Assembly: GCA_900018345.1 (NCBI GenBank)
Contig: FCNA01000129.1
Location: 62,001-126,000, forward strand
Reading direction: 5' to 3'
Source: Clostridiales bacterium CHKCI006
GTDB taxonomy: Bacteria; Bacillota_I; Bacilli_A; Erysipelotrichales; Coprobacillaceae
DNA: 64,000 nt
The notes beneath the pieces were generated by a model, which ran no database searches, was not told where the DNA came from, and worked only from the letters and a program-made list of their open reading frames with translations. Made by a program: the position numbers and the translations under genes. Below, piece by piece: positions 1-10,597 of the stretch (position 1 is the stretch's first letter; every line of letters starts with the position of its first letter).

Positions 1-501
<501 letters not shown>

Positions 502-520
502 TTATTTTTCATATACTTTA

Positions 521-549
521 ATTATACTACTCACTATTCATTTTTTCAA
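521..549 (-). promoter_or_regulatory. Promoter of nifJ
   Basis: On the minus strand TTGAAA (544-549), 17-base spacer, TATAAT (521-526). It sits about 30 bases upstream of the nifJ start, with the ribosome-binding site between. Near-consensus for the housekeeping sigma factor. Confidence 0.8.
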
Positions 550-569
550 AATAATTTCACTTGTTTTAT

Positions 570-608
570 AAAAAAAACGGAAAGCGCATGCATTGCATTT
601 ACTTTCCG
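570..608 (-). terminator. Rho-independent terminator after the pyrR-galU operon
   Basis: Minus strand GGAAAG (around 602-607) pairs with CTTTCC (579-584), followed by a run of eight T. The stop codon of the upstream membrane protein gene lies in the stem. Confidence 0.7.
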
Positions 609-1076
609 GCAATTTCGTAAGTATAATAGCCACCAAGGACAAAAATCAGGATCGTTAAGACGTGATTGGAAGCAAAACTTTGAAAGCCCAAACGGTAAAT
701 ATCCGGTTCTAAGAGCAATGCAAAGAAACTTCCGCCACCGATCATAGATGACATACTGATTACGATCACAAATACATGACTCATATAGAGCGCAAACACA
801 TAAAAGATGACACTCAGCCACGCTACTTTGGTATTTCCGATATGTGCCACTTTCTTCAGCGTTGAAGCAATAGCGATACCGACCAGGGCTAAAATAAACT
901 GGAAATGGATATGAGTAATCGAAACAAATAATCCATAGAGAAAACCACAAGCTAGCGAGATCGATAACCCTGAAAAGATCAGCATGGCCCACTTTTTAGC
1001 ATCAAAGAAAGCGTCATTATTTTGACGGAAGTAACGTTTGGCTTCCTGCTGACGTCTTCTTTCTTCTAACTGTTCT

Positions 1077-1087
<11 letters not shown>
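599..1087 (-). CDS. Small multi-pass membrane protein, unknown function
   Basis: 162-residue protein. A charged N-terminus (KEQLEERRRQQEAKRYF) is followed by about four hydrophobic segments (IFSGLSISLACGFLYG, FQFILALVGIAIAS, WLSVIFYVFALYMSHVFVIV, HVLTILIFVLGGYY). The ATG at 1087 overlaps the end of galU by 11 bases and has an AAGGA-type site nine bases upstream, so translation is probably coupled to galU. I chose this start over an ATG 24 bases further out inside galU. I do not recognise a family; the third gene of the pyrR-galU operon is all that context says. Confidence 0.7.
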
Positions 1088-2561
<1,474 letters not shown>

Positions 2562-2572
<11 letters not shown>

Positions 2573-3302
2573 AGCTTAAAAGCAAGGTATCGCTCTTTAA
2601 GGTCGGACTGTAGCGCGGATGAACAATGAGACTCAGTTCTTCATTCAACACAACCAGTTCCCCATCGTTCCATTGACGATGACTGCTTAGATAATGATAA
2701 GCAAACTGAATCAGTGCCTCGTGAAGCTGGCGAGGGGTGTGCCTGTCACTGGCTATTTCCAGTTCCTCACGACCAAACTGTCCCATTCCCTGCGTGTAAC
2801 ACCAGAAAGCATTCTCGTGTGAATAAAAGCCAAAATAGATCCAGGCCTGTACCGGTAAATAGCCTTCCTGCAATAGCCGAGCCTGCTCCAATAGAAAATC
2901 CCGGCTGTAAAACAGCTGGCTGGCTCCCTGATAAATGGCCACCGCATTATAGCTTGAGGCAACTGCAGCCAGGATCTTGGTCAAGACCCGAAACCGTTCG
3001 ACCGCGCTGGAAACACCTTTGACAGCCACGATTGCATGACCCCGATGATTTTTCGCTATTCTTTGACCTTCCTGATAAAACGGATTATGCTGGGCGATCT
3101 TTGCCATCTCGGTAACATCTATAGGGGTGTCGACAAAACTGATCACTACTTGAAACTGGTGATAATTCCCCCTTAGCGTGTCTACCTTGAATTCTAAAGG
3201 TAGTTTTTCATCCCAACGCTTTTCAAAATCATCCAGTATTTTTAAAGCATTGATATTCAAATCTTTGTATAATACGAAAGCAAGACTAAACGCTTCCTGC
3301 AT
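2562..3302 (-). CDS. DUF4261 domain-containing protein
   Basis: 246 residues, soluble. The pattern AIVAVKGVSSAVERFRVLTK in the middle, GASQLFYSRDFLLEQA, and a C-terminal half with WIYFGFY and GMGQFGREELEI matches my memory of DUF4261, whose function is unknown. Start ATG at 3302 follows GAGGAG by seven bases. It is a single gene between two unrelated units, and its 3' end carries the pyrR promoter. Confidence 0.75.
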
Positions 3303-3316
3303 CAAATCGCTCCTCT

Positions 3317-3351
3317 CAAATAAAGAGTCTGCCAGGCAGACCCTTATTTTT
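3317..3351 (-). terminator. Terminator after the MupG-like gene
   Basis: Hairpin with GGGTCTG / CAGACTC core, loop CCTGG, flanked by AAATAAG and CTTTATTT arms on the minus strand. Confidence 0.7.
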
Positions 3352-4438
3352 TCACTTCTGTAAATGTAAATTTGGCATTTGGAACGACATAATCCAGCAT
3401 TCCCAATTCATATTCTGGAATCACACCGACCACATTCTTCCAGCCATTATTTGGCATATCCTTTAAAATGATATGTAATTCGCCTTTATAATGACCATAG
3501 CCATTGTTCAGGATCACGACATCTCCGCGTTTAAGATCACGCGTGTTCGCTTCAGGAATATCCGCATTCGCATAATCAATCCGCGGCATGGTCGAACGCG
3601 CCATAAATTCAGGCATATCAGCACGAACAGAGTGCGGATACTGGAAGATGATCTCTTTCTCCACATCAGTGACTTTCTCATCGAGAACAATGCCGAAAGT
3701 CAGACGATCACGATCGATGGCTGCCAGGCTCGCCAGTTCCTGCTCACTGGCATAAGCATTAGCCACAATCACATCATCCACCAGTCCCGTCGCAAACAGA
3801 TGACGCGCCTGTGCATCGATAGGAATATCGCGATGCGCCTCCAGTGTACATAAACCTTCACTGACAGGCCAAGGTCCATAGGTGCCTTTTTCCTGACTGC
3901 CGACAAAAGCAGCAATCGGAATATTGTAGCCTCTTAATTTACGGCCGGCCTTCACAAAGATATCAAAGCTCAGTCCGCTGTAGCGTTGTGGATAGAAATT
4001 ATGACAAGCGATCAGCTTAGAGCGGTTAGGCTGATTGAACTCAACCAGATCGATGTATGGACTATCGCTCGAAGCGTTGATCTCTACTTTTAAGCCATAT
4101 GGATTATAAGTCATCCTGGCTTCGGCTGCCCCGTTGAAGCCTTCATCCAGACGGAAACCGGCTGCCCCGATCTCTTTAAAGAAAGAGAGATCATCATAGG
4201 TGATGTGAAGATTTGCAAACACACTTGGTGCTACATCCACGATGACCTCCATGCCAAGCGCATTAGCATGTCCGATTACATCCTGAAAATCTTTTTTAAT
4301 TTCCTCAGCTGGCTTTTTCACTGATAACAGACAGGTGAATACACGCGAAAAGCCATATTTCGCAGCTAAGGATAAATAAGCCTTATCTTTTTCCGGTGTC
4401 GAATGCTCCGGATAAATAGAAACTCCTAAACGTCCCAT
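3344..4438 (-). CDS. mupG: MupG-type TIM-barrel protein, probable 6-phospho-N-acetylmuramidase
   Basis: 364 residues, formerly DUF871. Characterised MupG cleaves MurNAc-6-P-GlcNAc in the cytoplasm during peptidoglycan recycling. Family signatures: N-terminal LGVSIYPEHST, YGFSRVFTCLLS, EVIVDVAPSVF, GFRLDEGF and CHNFYPQRYSGLS, then a C-terminal small barrel (GDVVILNNGYGHYKGELHI). Normal length. No MurNAc PTS permease or murQ is adjacent, so the substrate is inferred from the family only. Start ATG behind AAAGGAGG. Confidence 0.85.
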   Translation of the reverse strand: MGRLGVSIYPEHSTPEKDKAYLSLAAKYGFSRVFTCLLSVKKPAEEIKKDFQDVIGHANALGMEVIVDVAPSVFANLHITYDDLSFFKEIGAAGFRLDEGFNGAAEARMTYNPYGLKVEINASSDSPYIDLVEFNQPNRSKLIACHNFYPQRYSGLSFDIFVKAGRKLRGYNIPIAAFVGSQEKGTYGPWPVSEGLCTLEAHRDIPIDAQARHLFATGLVDDVIVANAYASEQELASLAAIDRDRLTFGIVLDEKVTDVEKEIIFQYPHSVRADMPEFMARSTMPRIDYANADIPEANTRDLKRGDVVILNNGYGHYKGELHIILKDMPNNGWKNVVGVIPEYELGMLDYVVPNAKFTFTEVKK

Positions 4439-4517
4439 TGTGTAAATCCTCCTTTGACATCTTTATTATAACGCATCCGCCTTTTTTTGAATAGCCTTTC
4501 ATAAAAAAACTTATTTA

Positions 4518-4546
4518 TTGAAAGGCTATCAGATTTATGATATAAA
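4518..4546 (+). promoter_or_regulatory. Promoter of the zinc-ribbon membrane protein gene
   Basis: TTGAAA (4518-4523), 17-base spacer, TATAAA (4541-4546), 22 bases before the start codon. Confidence 0.7.
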
Positions 4547-4568
4547 TATACCTAAGGGAGTGATCAAA

Positions 4569-5111
4569 ATGGCAACAAGGACTGTGAAGCCAACCAAAGG
4601 TCAGCGCGTCGTCTTTTTCTTAATGGTAATCTGTACGATTCCTTTTTCCCTGGTTTATCTGGCGCTGTGGCGTGGACGCTGCGCATATTGCGGAAAGCGT
4701 ATTTTCTTCAATCGACGAGTTTGTAAGAAATGTGATACACGCGCCCACGAGATTGTGGACAACTTTGATGAAAAAATTGAGATGTTTTATCAACAGATGG
4801 GTGTCATTGATGACATCACGGATATCATTTCTCAATATGAGTATGTCGTCAATCAGTTCCAGGGCATCAATGACATCTATGAAGCATTAGATGAAGAAGT
4901 GGATACAAAATCCATGGAAGAAAAAACCATGGTCAATCTGCATCGAACCCTGGAAGACTGGATCCAAAATCGTCATTATCAGTTTACCGTCAATGAAGGT
5001 TACCGTAATGAAACGATTACAGAGATCAAGGATCTGCAGCAGGAAAAACCTTACTTCAAGGACATTTTACAGCCCTATCTTGAAGAAATTCAGGAAATTA
5101 AAACAGCTTAG
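4569..5111 (+). CDS. Membrane-anchored zinc-ribbon protein, unknown function
   Basis: 180 residues. One N-terminal transmembrane segment (VVFFLMVICTIPFSLVYLAL, about residues 14-33) is followed by a four-cysteine zinc ribbon, CAYC and CKKC 15 residues apart, and a long acidic, largely helical C-terminal domain with no recognisable fold. ATG at 4569 follows AAGGGAGTG; an upstream in-frame ATG at 4518 overlaps the promoter and is rejected. A monocistronic gene with its own promoter and terminator. I do not recognise a named family. Confidence 0.8.
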   Translation: MATRTVKPTKGQRVVFFLMVICTIPFSLVYLALWRGRCAYCGKRIFFNRRVCKKCDTRAHEIVDNFDEKIEMFYQQMGVIDDITDIISQYEYVVNQFQGINDIYEALDEEVDTKSMEEKTMVNLHRTLEDWIQNRHYQFTVNEGYRNETITEIKDLQQEKPYFKDILQPYLEEIQEIKTA

Positions 5112-5134
5112 GCAAACCCTAAGCTGTTTTTTTA
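5098..5134. terminator. Bidirectional terminator between convergent genes
   Basis: AAAACAGCTTAGG pairs with CCTAAGCTGTTTT around the loop CAAAC; T runs follow on both strands. It closes the zinc-ribbon gene (+) and greA (-). Confidence 0.85.
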
Positions 5135-5617
5135 TTACTCTGCTAACTGAATATTTGTGATTTGAACCTGATAAGGTTCCTCCACCATGACGGTAACCGT
5201 CTCACCAACCGCATGGCCAATGACTGCCTTCGCTAAAGGACATTCATTGGAAATCTTTCCATCATCTGGATTGGTCTCAAAAGAACCAACGATCGTATAT
5301 AAGTAATCAACATCATCAGCCAGATCATGCATCTGAACACGCATCCCTGGTTTTACGATTCGTAAGTCTACGCCTTCTTCATCGATCACTTCTGCATTTT
5401 GCAGCATCGCATCGATTTCTTTAATACGAGCTTCAACTTCAGCCTGTCTTTCACGCGCTGAATCATACTCGGCGTTTTCGGATAAGTCACCTTGTGCACG
5501 TGCAGCCTGCAGGGCTTCGATGACCTTAGGACGTTCGACATTTACTAAATTATCTCTTTCCTGACGTAATTTTTCAATACCACTTTTGGTAAGTAAAACT
5601 TTTTCATGTTCTGCCAT
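5135..5617 (-). CDS. greA: Transcription elongation factor GreA
   Basis: 160 residues, the usual length. GreA enters the RNA polymerase secondary channel and stimulates cleavage of backtracked transcripts. The N-terminal coiled coil ends in the acidic tip GDLSENAEYDSARERQ; the C-terminal FKBP-like domain contains SPLA-type NECPLAKAVIGH. ATG at 5617 follows GAGGTGA by five bases; a GTG nine bases further out is not needed. Last gene of the alaS-greA block. Confidence 0.96.
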   Translation of the reverse strand: MAEHEKVLLTKSGIEKLRQERDNLVNVERPKVIEALQAARAQGDLSENAEYDSARERQAEVEARIKEIDAMLQNAEVIDEEGVDLRIVKPGMRVQMHDLADDVDYLYTIVGSFETNPDDGKISNECPLAKAVIGHAVGETVTVMVEEPYQVQITNIQLAE

Positions 5618-5671
5618 GTCTCTCACCTCGCATTAGCTAATATAGCACATTTCTCTGGATTAGTCAAAATA

Positions 5672-6280
5672 TTATTGAAGGATACTACGAATTTTTGTAA
5701 TCAGCACATCGACCCCAACGCGGTTTTCGACACCGATCGGAACGATGATATGAGCATAAGCCTTGGATGGCTCCACAAAGGCATCATGCATCGGTTTGAC
5801 GGTAGCCAGATACTGTGAGATGATCGAATCCATGCTGCGTCCCCGCTCCAGCACATCACGCTGCAAACGGCGAATCAGGCGGATATCACTCATCGCATCG
5901 ATATAGACACATAGATCACAGGCTTCCCGTAAAGCCGGATGATAAAGGACAAAGAGGCCTTCGATAATCAGCACTTCGGAAGGCGAGACGTTCTCCCACT
6001 CCTTTTTGCGGTTATGTTCTTTGAAATCATAGAGCGGCTTGGTAATGGCCTTGCCTGCTTTCAGATCACGTACATTTTCTACCAGCAAGTCCAGATCAAA
6101 GGCATTCGGATGATCAAAGTTGACCTTGGTCCGCTCTTCAAAGCTCAGATGGCTGAGATCCTTGTAGTAATCATCCTGTCTTAAAAGGGTAATACGATGG
6201 TTAGGAAAAGCTTCCATCAATTCCACCGCAATCGAGGTTTTCCCTGAAGCACTACCACCGCTGATTCCAATGACGATCAT
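5672..6280 (-). CDS. udk: Uridine kinase
   Basis: 202 residues. Phosphorylates uridine and cytidine to UMP and CMP in pyrimidine salvage. P-loop GISGGSASGKTS at residues 4-15, then QDDYYKD, FDHPNAFD and the lid segment RLIRRLQRDVLERGR. The ATG overlaps the trhP2 stop by four bases, so the two are translationally coupled. Confidence 0.96.
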   Translation of the reverse strand: MIVIGISGGSASGKTSIAVELMEAFPNHRITLLRQDDYYKDLSHLSFEERTKVNFDHPNAFDLDLLVENVRDLKAGKAITKPLYDFKEHNRKKEWENVSPSEVLIIEGLFVLYHPALREACDLCVYIDAMSDIRLIRRLQRDVLERGRSMDSIISQYLATVKPMHDAFVEPSKAYAHIIVPIGVENRVGVDVLITKIRSILQ

Positions 6281-7521
6281 GTTCTCACCTTCCTTGCCAT
6301 ATCATTAGGCATGAGCGGCCGATCTACCTTCAAATAGAGGATCTCCATCGGATGGTTGGCCACTTCGATCGGCTCAAAGGCCTCATTATATAACTGTTCC
6401 ACAGTCATCACATAGTTAGGATGGGACGGACTGAAGAATTCCACCTGCTGACCCACGCGAAAATGATTGCGCTGTTCGACCTTCGCTATCTGATTTTGCG
6501 GGTCATAGCTGATCACGCGCATCACAAACTCCTGCGTTGGATGTTCATCGCGTAAATTGAAGAGCTGCCCTTTCTTGTCAGCGACACCATAGAAAAAGCC
6601 CTTGCCTAAAGAACGATTGGCTGCCTTGGCAATCTCTTTCTCATAAAATTCATCAAAAACAAAACCATCAGGATCCGCACAATAAGCATCGATCAGTTTA
6701 CGGTAACAGGAAACAACCGTCGCAATATAATGGATCGATTTCATCCTGCCTTCAATTTTGAAAGAATCGATTCCCAGCTCGATCAGTGCCGGAATCTCTC
6801 TTAACAAAGATAGATCTCGACTGGACATCGTGAAAGGTTCCTGACCGACAGGCTGACCCTCTTTATCATAAAGCTGATAGAACCAGCGACAGGACTGAGA
6901 ACAACCCCCACGGTTGGCATCACGCCGTGAATAATAGTTCGACAGCATGCAGCGACCTGAAAGATTGATGCACATTGCCCCATGAATGAAGTATTCGAGA
7001 TCGAGATCCGTACGTACACGGATCTGTTTGAGTTCGGCATAACTGACCTCTCGTGCCAATACCACGCGATCCACCCCCTGACGCTGCCAGAAGGCAATCG
7101 CCTTTTCATTGGTTGTGGACATCTGAGTAGATAGATGGGTCTCCATTTTCAGTCCTAAGCGCTTCGCTGTCAGGATCACATGCGGGTCAGCACAAATGAT
7201 TGCTGTCACGCCCAGCGCATCCAGTGCCTTCAGATAATCCTCCAGGCCCTCCAGGTTTTCCTCATGCATAACGATGTTCGTTGTCACATGAATATGTGCA
7301 CCATGTTCTGAGGCAAACGCGACAGCTTCCTGAATATCCTCCAAACTAAAGTTACTGGCAGAAGAACGCAATGAAAACTCCTTGCCGCCGATAAAAACAG
7401 CATCTGCTCCATACAGGATCGCTGTCTTCAGTTTTTCAAGATTACCGGCAGGGGCTAATAGTTCCGGCTTTTTGACGATCACCCGACGGCCATTGATGAT
7501 CTCACTCACCTTTTTTGGCAT
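6277..7521 (-). CDS. trhP2: tRNA U34 hydroxylation protein TrhP2 (peptidase U32 family)
   Basis: 414 residues, like Bacillus YrrO. TrhP1/TrhP2 install 5-hydroxyuridine at tRNA position 34 in a prephenate-dependent reaction; despite the family name they are not proteases. N-terminal PELLAPAGNLEKLK and YGADAVFIGG mark the U32 barrel. Four cysteines (C184, C191, C207, C211) in AMCINLSGRC and GGCSQSCRW match the iron-sulfur cluster ligands of this family. ATG at 7521 sits eight bases from AAGGAG and overlaps trhP1 by 20 bases. Confidence 0.9.
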   Translation of the reverse strand: MPKKVSEIINGRRVIVKKPELLAPAGNLEKLKTAILYGADAVFIGGKEFSLRSSASNFSLEDIQEAVAFASEHGAHIHVTTNIVMHEENLEGLEDYLKALDALGVTAIICADPHVILTAKRLGLKMETHLSTQMSTTNEKAIAFWQRQGVDRVVLAREVSYAELKQIRVRTDLDLEYFIHGAMCINLSGRCMLSNYYSRRDANRGGCSQSCRWFYQLYDKEGQPVGQEPFTMSSRDLSLLREIPALIELGIDSFKIEGRMKSIHYIATVVSCYRKLIDAYCADPDGFVFDEFYEKEIAKAANRSLGKGFFYGVADKKGQLFNLRDEHPTQEFVMRVISYDPQNQIAKVEQRNHFRVGQQVEFFSPSHPNYVMTVEQLYNEAFEPIEVANHPMEILYLKVDRPLMPNDMARKVRT

Positions 7522-8425
7522 TTTCCATTCTCCTTACATCTTCTATTTTATAAACCGTTCGATCATTAAAGAAACCCTGATCATAGACATGCCCTTTGCC
7601 AAGTCCCTGAAGAAGCAAGCGATAGGCATGAATGTCTTTATTGAAGGTCCCTTCTTTGATAGATTTCAGGGCATCCATGTAAAGATTGACAATTTCGATG
7701 GCATACATTGGTTCCATAAACTGCGTATCCACATAACCCCAGGCAATACCTGCCTGACTGAGGCGATGGAGAAAATCCAGACCGACCAGTTCACTTTGCG
7801 TTTGAACATGCGTTCCGTAACGATCTTCATGGATCCAGGCCAGCCGTTCATCGCCGTTAGCCTGCATCAAATACGAAGGATCACTCAGCACCATCCCCGT
7901 TTCAGAAGCATAGTTTGTCAGTAATGGACGTCTTGATTGCGCCATATACATCACGCCATGAACCTGTACACATAAAGGCATCTTTACCCGTGAGGAAAGT
8001 CTTTCAATCGTTTCCAGATCGATCTCACGCGCCAGAAAAGCGGAGCTGATTCCAAGACCGGCTAAGTCATTCAGCGTCGCACTGTTCGTATTCAGGGTAT
8101 CGGGAGCATACATGAGTTCAATCTCCCACCCCATTTCACGCGTCATCTCAACAATGGCAAAATCCTGAAAAAGAATGCCCTGAATATTCGTCGTTTTCAA
8201 ATCATTCAACCAGCTTTGAACTAGAGGCAGTTCTGAAGGCAGATAGAGCTCATTGAGCAGCATATAGCAGTGAAAGCTCTCGCTCAGTTTGCGAATCTCA
8301 TCCAAGGAAAAAGAGACGCCAAAGCGACTGGAAACCGCTTCATTCCCTACCACCACAGCATCCACCTTCATCGCGCGAAACTCGCTGATCAGTTCACGAT
8401 GGCTAATATTTGTCATTAACTTCAT
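7502..8425 (-). CDS. trhP1: tRNA U34 hydroxylation protein TrhP1 (peptidase U32 family)
   Basis: 307 residues, like Bacillus YrrN. It is the shorter U32 partner that works with TrhP2 in making 5-hydroxyuridine in the wobble position. It keeps the barrel but lacks the four-cysteine cluster of TrhP2; QVHGVMYMAQSRRPLLTNY occupies the equivalent place. It overlaps trmR by 23 bases and trhP2 by 20, so the three modification genes form one tightly coupled unit. Confidence 0.87.
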   Translation of the reverse strand: MKLMTNISHRELISEFRAMKVDAVVVGNEAVSSRFGVSFSLDEIRKLSESFHCYMLLNELYLPSELPLVQSWLNDLKTTNIQGILFQDFAIVEMTREMGWEIELMYAPDTLNTNSATLNDLAGLGISSAFLAREIDLETIERLSSRVKMPLCVQVHGVMYMAQSRRPLLTNYASETGMVLSDPSYLMQANGDERLAWIHEDRYGTHVQTQSELVGLDFLHRLSQAGIAWGYVDTQFMEPMYAIEIVNLYMDALKSIKEGTFNKDIHAYRLLLQGLGKGHVYDQGFFNDRTVYKIEDVRRMENAKKGE

Positions 8426-9029
8426 GCTGTTCCTTCTTTCTAATCATGACAATGCCGTCTCCCACCGGATAATAAATACTATCATACGCTTCATGATGCA
8501 AGATCCAATCTTTGAAGCGTTTGATCTTCCGAACAAGAGCACGGGTATTTCGATTATGAATATGTTCAATATCATTGACCATACCGTGGAAATCCAAATT
8601 ATCCACAATGACAAAACCCTCTGGTTTGACAAGGTCAATATATCTTTCAAAAAAACGTTGATACTGCGCCTTGGCTGCATCGATAAATAAACAGTCATAA
8701 GGTGCATAAGCCAATTTTTCCAGTGGATAAGTCAGTGCATCCCCCAGATGTAAGGCAATTTGATCTGCTTTCTGATAGGCTTCGACATGCTGACAAGCTT
8801 CTGCATAGCGCGACGCATCTAATTCAATGCTGTCGATCTTCAGTCCCTCGACATTGCTTGCCATCATCAACGCTGAATAGCCTACCGCCGACCCAATCTC
8901 CAAAAGCGAAGAAGCCTGACTTTCATTGAGACGATCAATCATAAAAGACAGGCCTTCCTTTTGCATGATGGGAATTTTTTTGGCCAAAGCCAGTGTTTCA
9001 AGATCTTTCAGATCAACTTTTATGACCAT
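8403..9029 (-). CDS. trmR: tRNA 5-hydroxyuridine methyltransferase TrmR
   Basis: 208 residues, class I SAM-dependent O-methyltransferase family 3. In Bacillus the orthologue (YrrM) converts 5-hydroxyuridine-34 to 5-methoxyuridine. SAM-binding LLEIGSAVGYSALMMA, the acidic SIELD that contacts the ribose, and the metal-binding DCLFIDAAKAQY and VIVDNLDFHG are all present. The position between mltG and trhP1 supports this substrate over small-molecule catechols. Confidence 0.9.
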   Translation of the reverse strand: MVIKVDLKDLETLALAKKIPIMQKEGLSFMIDRLNESQASSLLEIGSAVGYSALMMASNVEGLKIDSIELDASRYAEACQHVEAYQKADQIALHLGDALTYPLEKLAYAPYDCLFIDAAKAQYQRFFERYIDLVKPEGFVIVDNLDFHGMVNDIEHIHNRNTRALVRKIKRFKDWILHHEAYDSIYYPVGDGIVMIRKKEQHEVNDKY

Positions 9030-10069
9030 GGATGATTTCTGACATTTTCCTCATGCTCCGCGAGGGTCGTCGCATAGAGAACCTCACCATCCGGTGTGGC
9101 ATAGAAATAATAATAATCATGATGTTCATAATGAACCAACGCATTCATGATCGGGTCGGAGACATTACTGATAGGCCCGATTGGTAAGCCTTCATACATA
9201 TAAGTATTATAAGGCGAATCCGTCTGCAGATCAGCATAGGAAACATCCACGCCGGTCCTGCCTAACGCATAAAGAACAGTAATATCACTTTGTAAAAGCA
9301 TTCCGCTATTCAAACGGTTCATAAAGACGCCGGCAATTTTAGGGTAATCCGTCTCATTTTGTCCTTCACGTTCAATAATGCTGGCCATGGTCAAAAACTC
9401 ATGGACCGTCCAGTTCATATTTGCAATATCCTCACGATAAGTACTCAAATGCTGATCGGTCATATCCAGCATCATCTGCGTACACTCTTCAATGGTTGGG
9501 TTCGTTGATGTGATGATGTAGGTCTCCGGATAGAGATAGCCTTCCAAAGGATATAAGATGCCTTCCTGTAAAATAGTGTCATCTAAGAACCAATATGTAT
9601 TGATCAACTCATTCAGGTAGCTTGGATCTGCCCATTTGGCCAGCACTTCTTCCTGGCTGGCTCCCGTGACCTCAGCCACGCGACTGGCTACTTCTGGAAT
9701 AGTCAATCCTTCTTGAACCAGCAGATTTGTCTTTTCCAGATAATTAAAATCGCCTTCTGTCACGATACGTAATATTTCTTCAGTACCCATGGCCTTATTC
9801 AAACTATAAGTATTCGCTTTGAGCGTATTCAAGGTATTTAAGCGCAGATAGATTTTAGCAACCATCGTATTTCGAATCAAGTCATGTGCTTTCAGTTCAT
9901 CCAGCAAGGCATTAAAGCTCATACCTTCTTCAACCGTAATGGTCACCACCTCATCCTGGCTGCCTGTCCCTTTCAGACCTTCGTGATAAAAAACAAGGCT
10001 GCCCAGTACCAGAATCACGACAGTCAGAAAAGCGATGAGTATGATTTTTAATTTATTTTTCTTTTTCAT
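9020..10069 (-). CDS. mltG: Endolytic murein transglycosylase MltG
   Basis: About 349 residues. Membrane-bound lytic transglycosylase that cuts nascent peptidoglycan strands and sets glycan length. One N-terminal transmembrane helix (IILIAFLTVVILVLGSLVF) is followed by a LysM-like module (VEEGMSFNALLDELKAHDLI) and the YceG domain. The catalytic glutamate lies in ASIIEREG near residue 235; SPYNTYMYEGLPIGPI and LAEHEENV complete the signature. Start is uncertain: ATG at 10069 (or GTG at 10075) lies about 25 bases downstream of the only good ribosome-binding sequence, AAGGGGG. Confidence 0.93.
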   Translation of the reverse strand: MKKKNKLKIILIAFLTVVILVLGSLVFYHEGLKGTGSQDEVVTITVEEGMSFNALLDELKAHDLIRNTMVAKIYLRLNTLNTLKANTYSLNKAMGTEEILRIVTEGDFNYLEKTNLLVQEGLTIPEVASRVAEVTGASQEEVLAKWADPSYLNELINTYWFLDDTILQEGILYPLEGYLYPETYIITSTNPTIEECTQMMLDMTDQHLSTYREDIANMNWTVHEFLTMASIIEREGQNETDYPKIAGVFMNRLNSGMLLQSDITVLYALGRTGVDVSYADLQTDSPYNTYMYEGLPIGPISNVSDPIMNALVHYEHHDYYYFYATPDGEVLYATTLAEHEENVRNHPWS

Positions 10070-10110
10070 AAACACACAATCAAAGATTGCTGCACCCCCT
10101 TATCGTTTTC

Positions 10111-10139
10111 ATTATACGCAAATTTTAGCGGATTGTAAA
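10111..10139 (-). promoter_or_regulatory. Promoter of the mltG-trmR-trhP-udk-greA unit
   Basis: Minus strand TTTACA (10134-10139), 17-base spacer, TATAAT (10111-10116). With the terminator just upstream, this makes mltG-greA a transcription unit separate from alaS-DUF1292. Confidence 0.8.
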
Positions 10140-10154
10140 ACAAAAAGGTGAGAT

Positions 10155-10188
10155 GAAAAAAGAATCATGAGAAATTCTCATGATTCTT
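10155..10188 (-). terminator. Terminator after the DUF1292 gene
   Basis: AGAATCATGAG (10161-10171) and CTCATGATTCT (10177-10187) form a perfect 11-bp stem with a five-base loop; the minus strand continues into TTTTT. Confidence 0.9.
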
Positions 10189-10193
10189 ATCTT

Positions 10194-10577
10194 TTAATCG
10201 CAACATTCGTCCTCTTCGCCTTCACAGATCTCTGTCTTGTTATGTTCATGGCAGCAGCCTTCCCCATGTGCATGCTGGCCACAACAGCCACCTTCATGGT
10301 CATGCTGGCACTGACCGCCACAGTGACAGCCCTCTTCATCCTGAGACATAAAGCTGTCAAAAACATCACTGATCATATCCCATTCTTCAGGGGATTCGAT
10401 GGCAAACAGATTGCCCTCTTCATCATAGACGGAAGCCATGACCCCAGGTTCATCTTCCTCTGGATCATAGTAGAGAACATACGATCTTCCTGTTTGCTCA
10501 TTGGTAAAAGTGAAAAGAATTTCAAAACTCTGTTCCTTGCCGTTTTCATCGACAATCACAATATTATTTGAATCCAT
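10194..10577 (-). CDS. DUF1292 protein with Cys/His-rich tail
   Basis: 127 residues. The first ~85 form the DUF1292 (YrzB-like) domain: NIVIVDENGKEQSFEILFTF, GRSYVLYYDP, and MASVYDEEGN. Its function is unknown, but it sits conservedly between ruvX and mltG in Bacillota. From about residue 84 the protein turns into a tail with nine cysteines and six histidines (pattern CHCGGQC, HDHEGGCCGQH, GEGCCHEH, ending DECCD), which looks metal-binding. Start ATG follows CTGGAGG. A terminator follows, so it is the last gene of the alaS unit. Confidence 0.88.
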   Translation of the reverse strand: MDSNNIVIVDENGKEQSFEILFTFTNEQTGRSYVLYYDPEEDEPGVMASVYDEEGNLFAIESPEEWDMISDVFDSFMSQDEEGCHCGGQCQHDHEGGCCGQHAHGEGCCHEHNKTEICEGEEDECCD

Positions 10578-10597
10578 AGTTGTTATCCTCCAGATCG

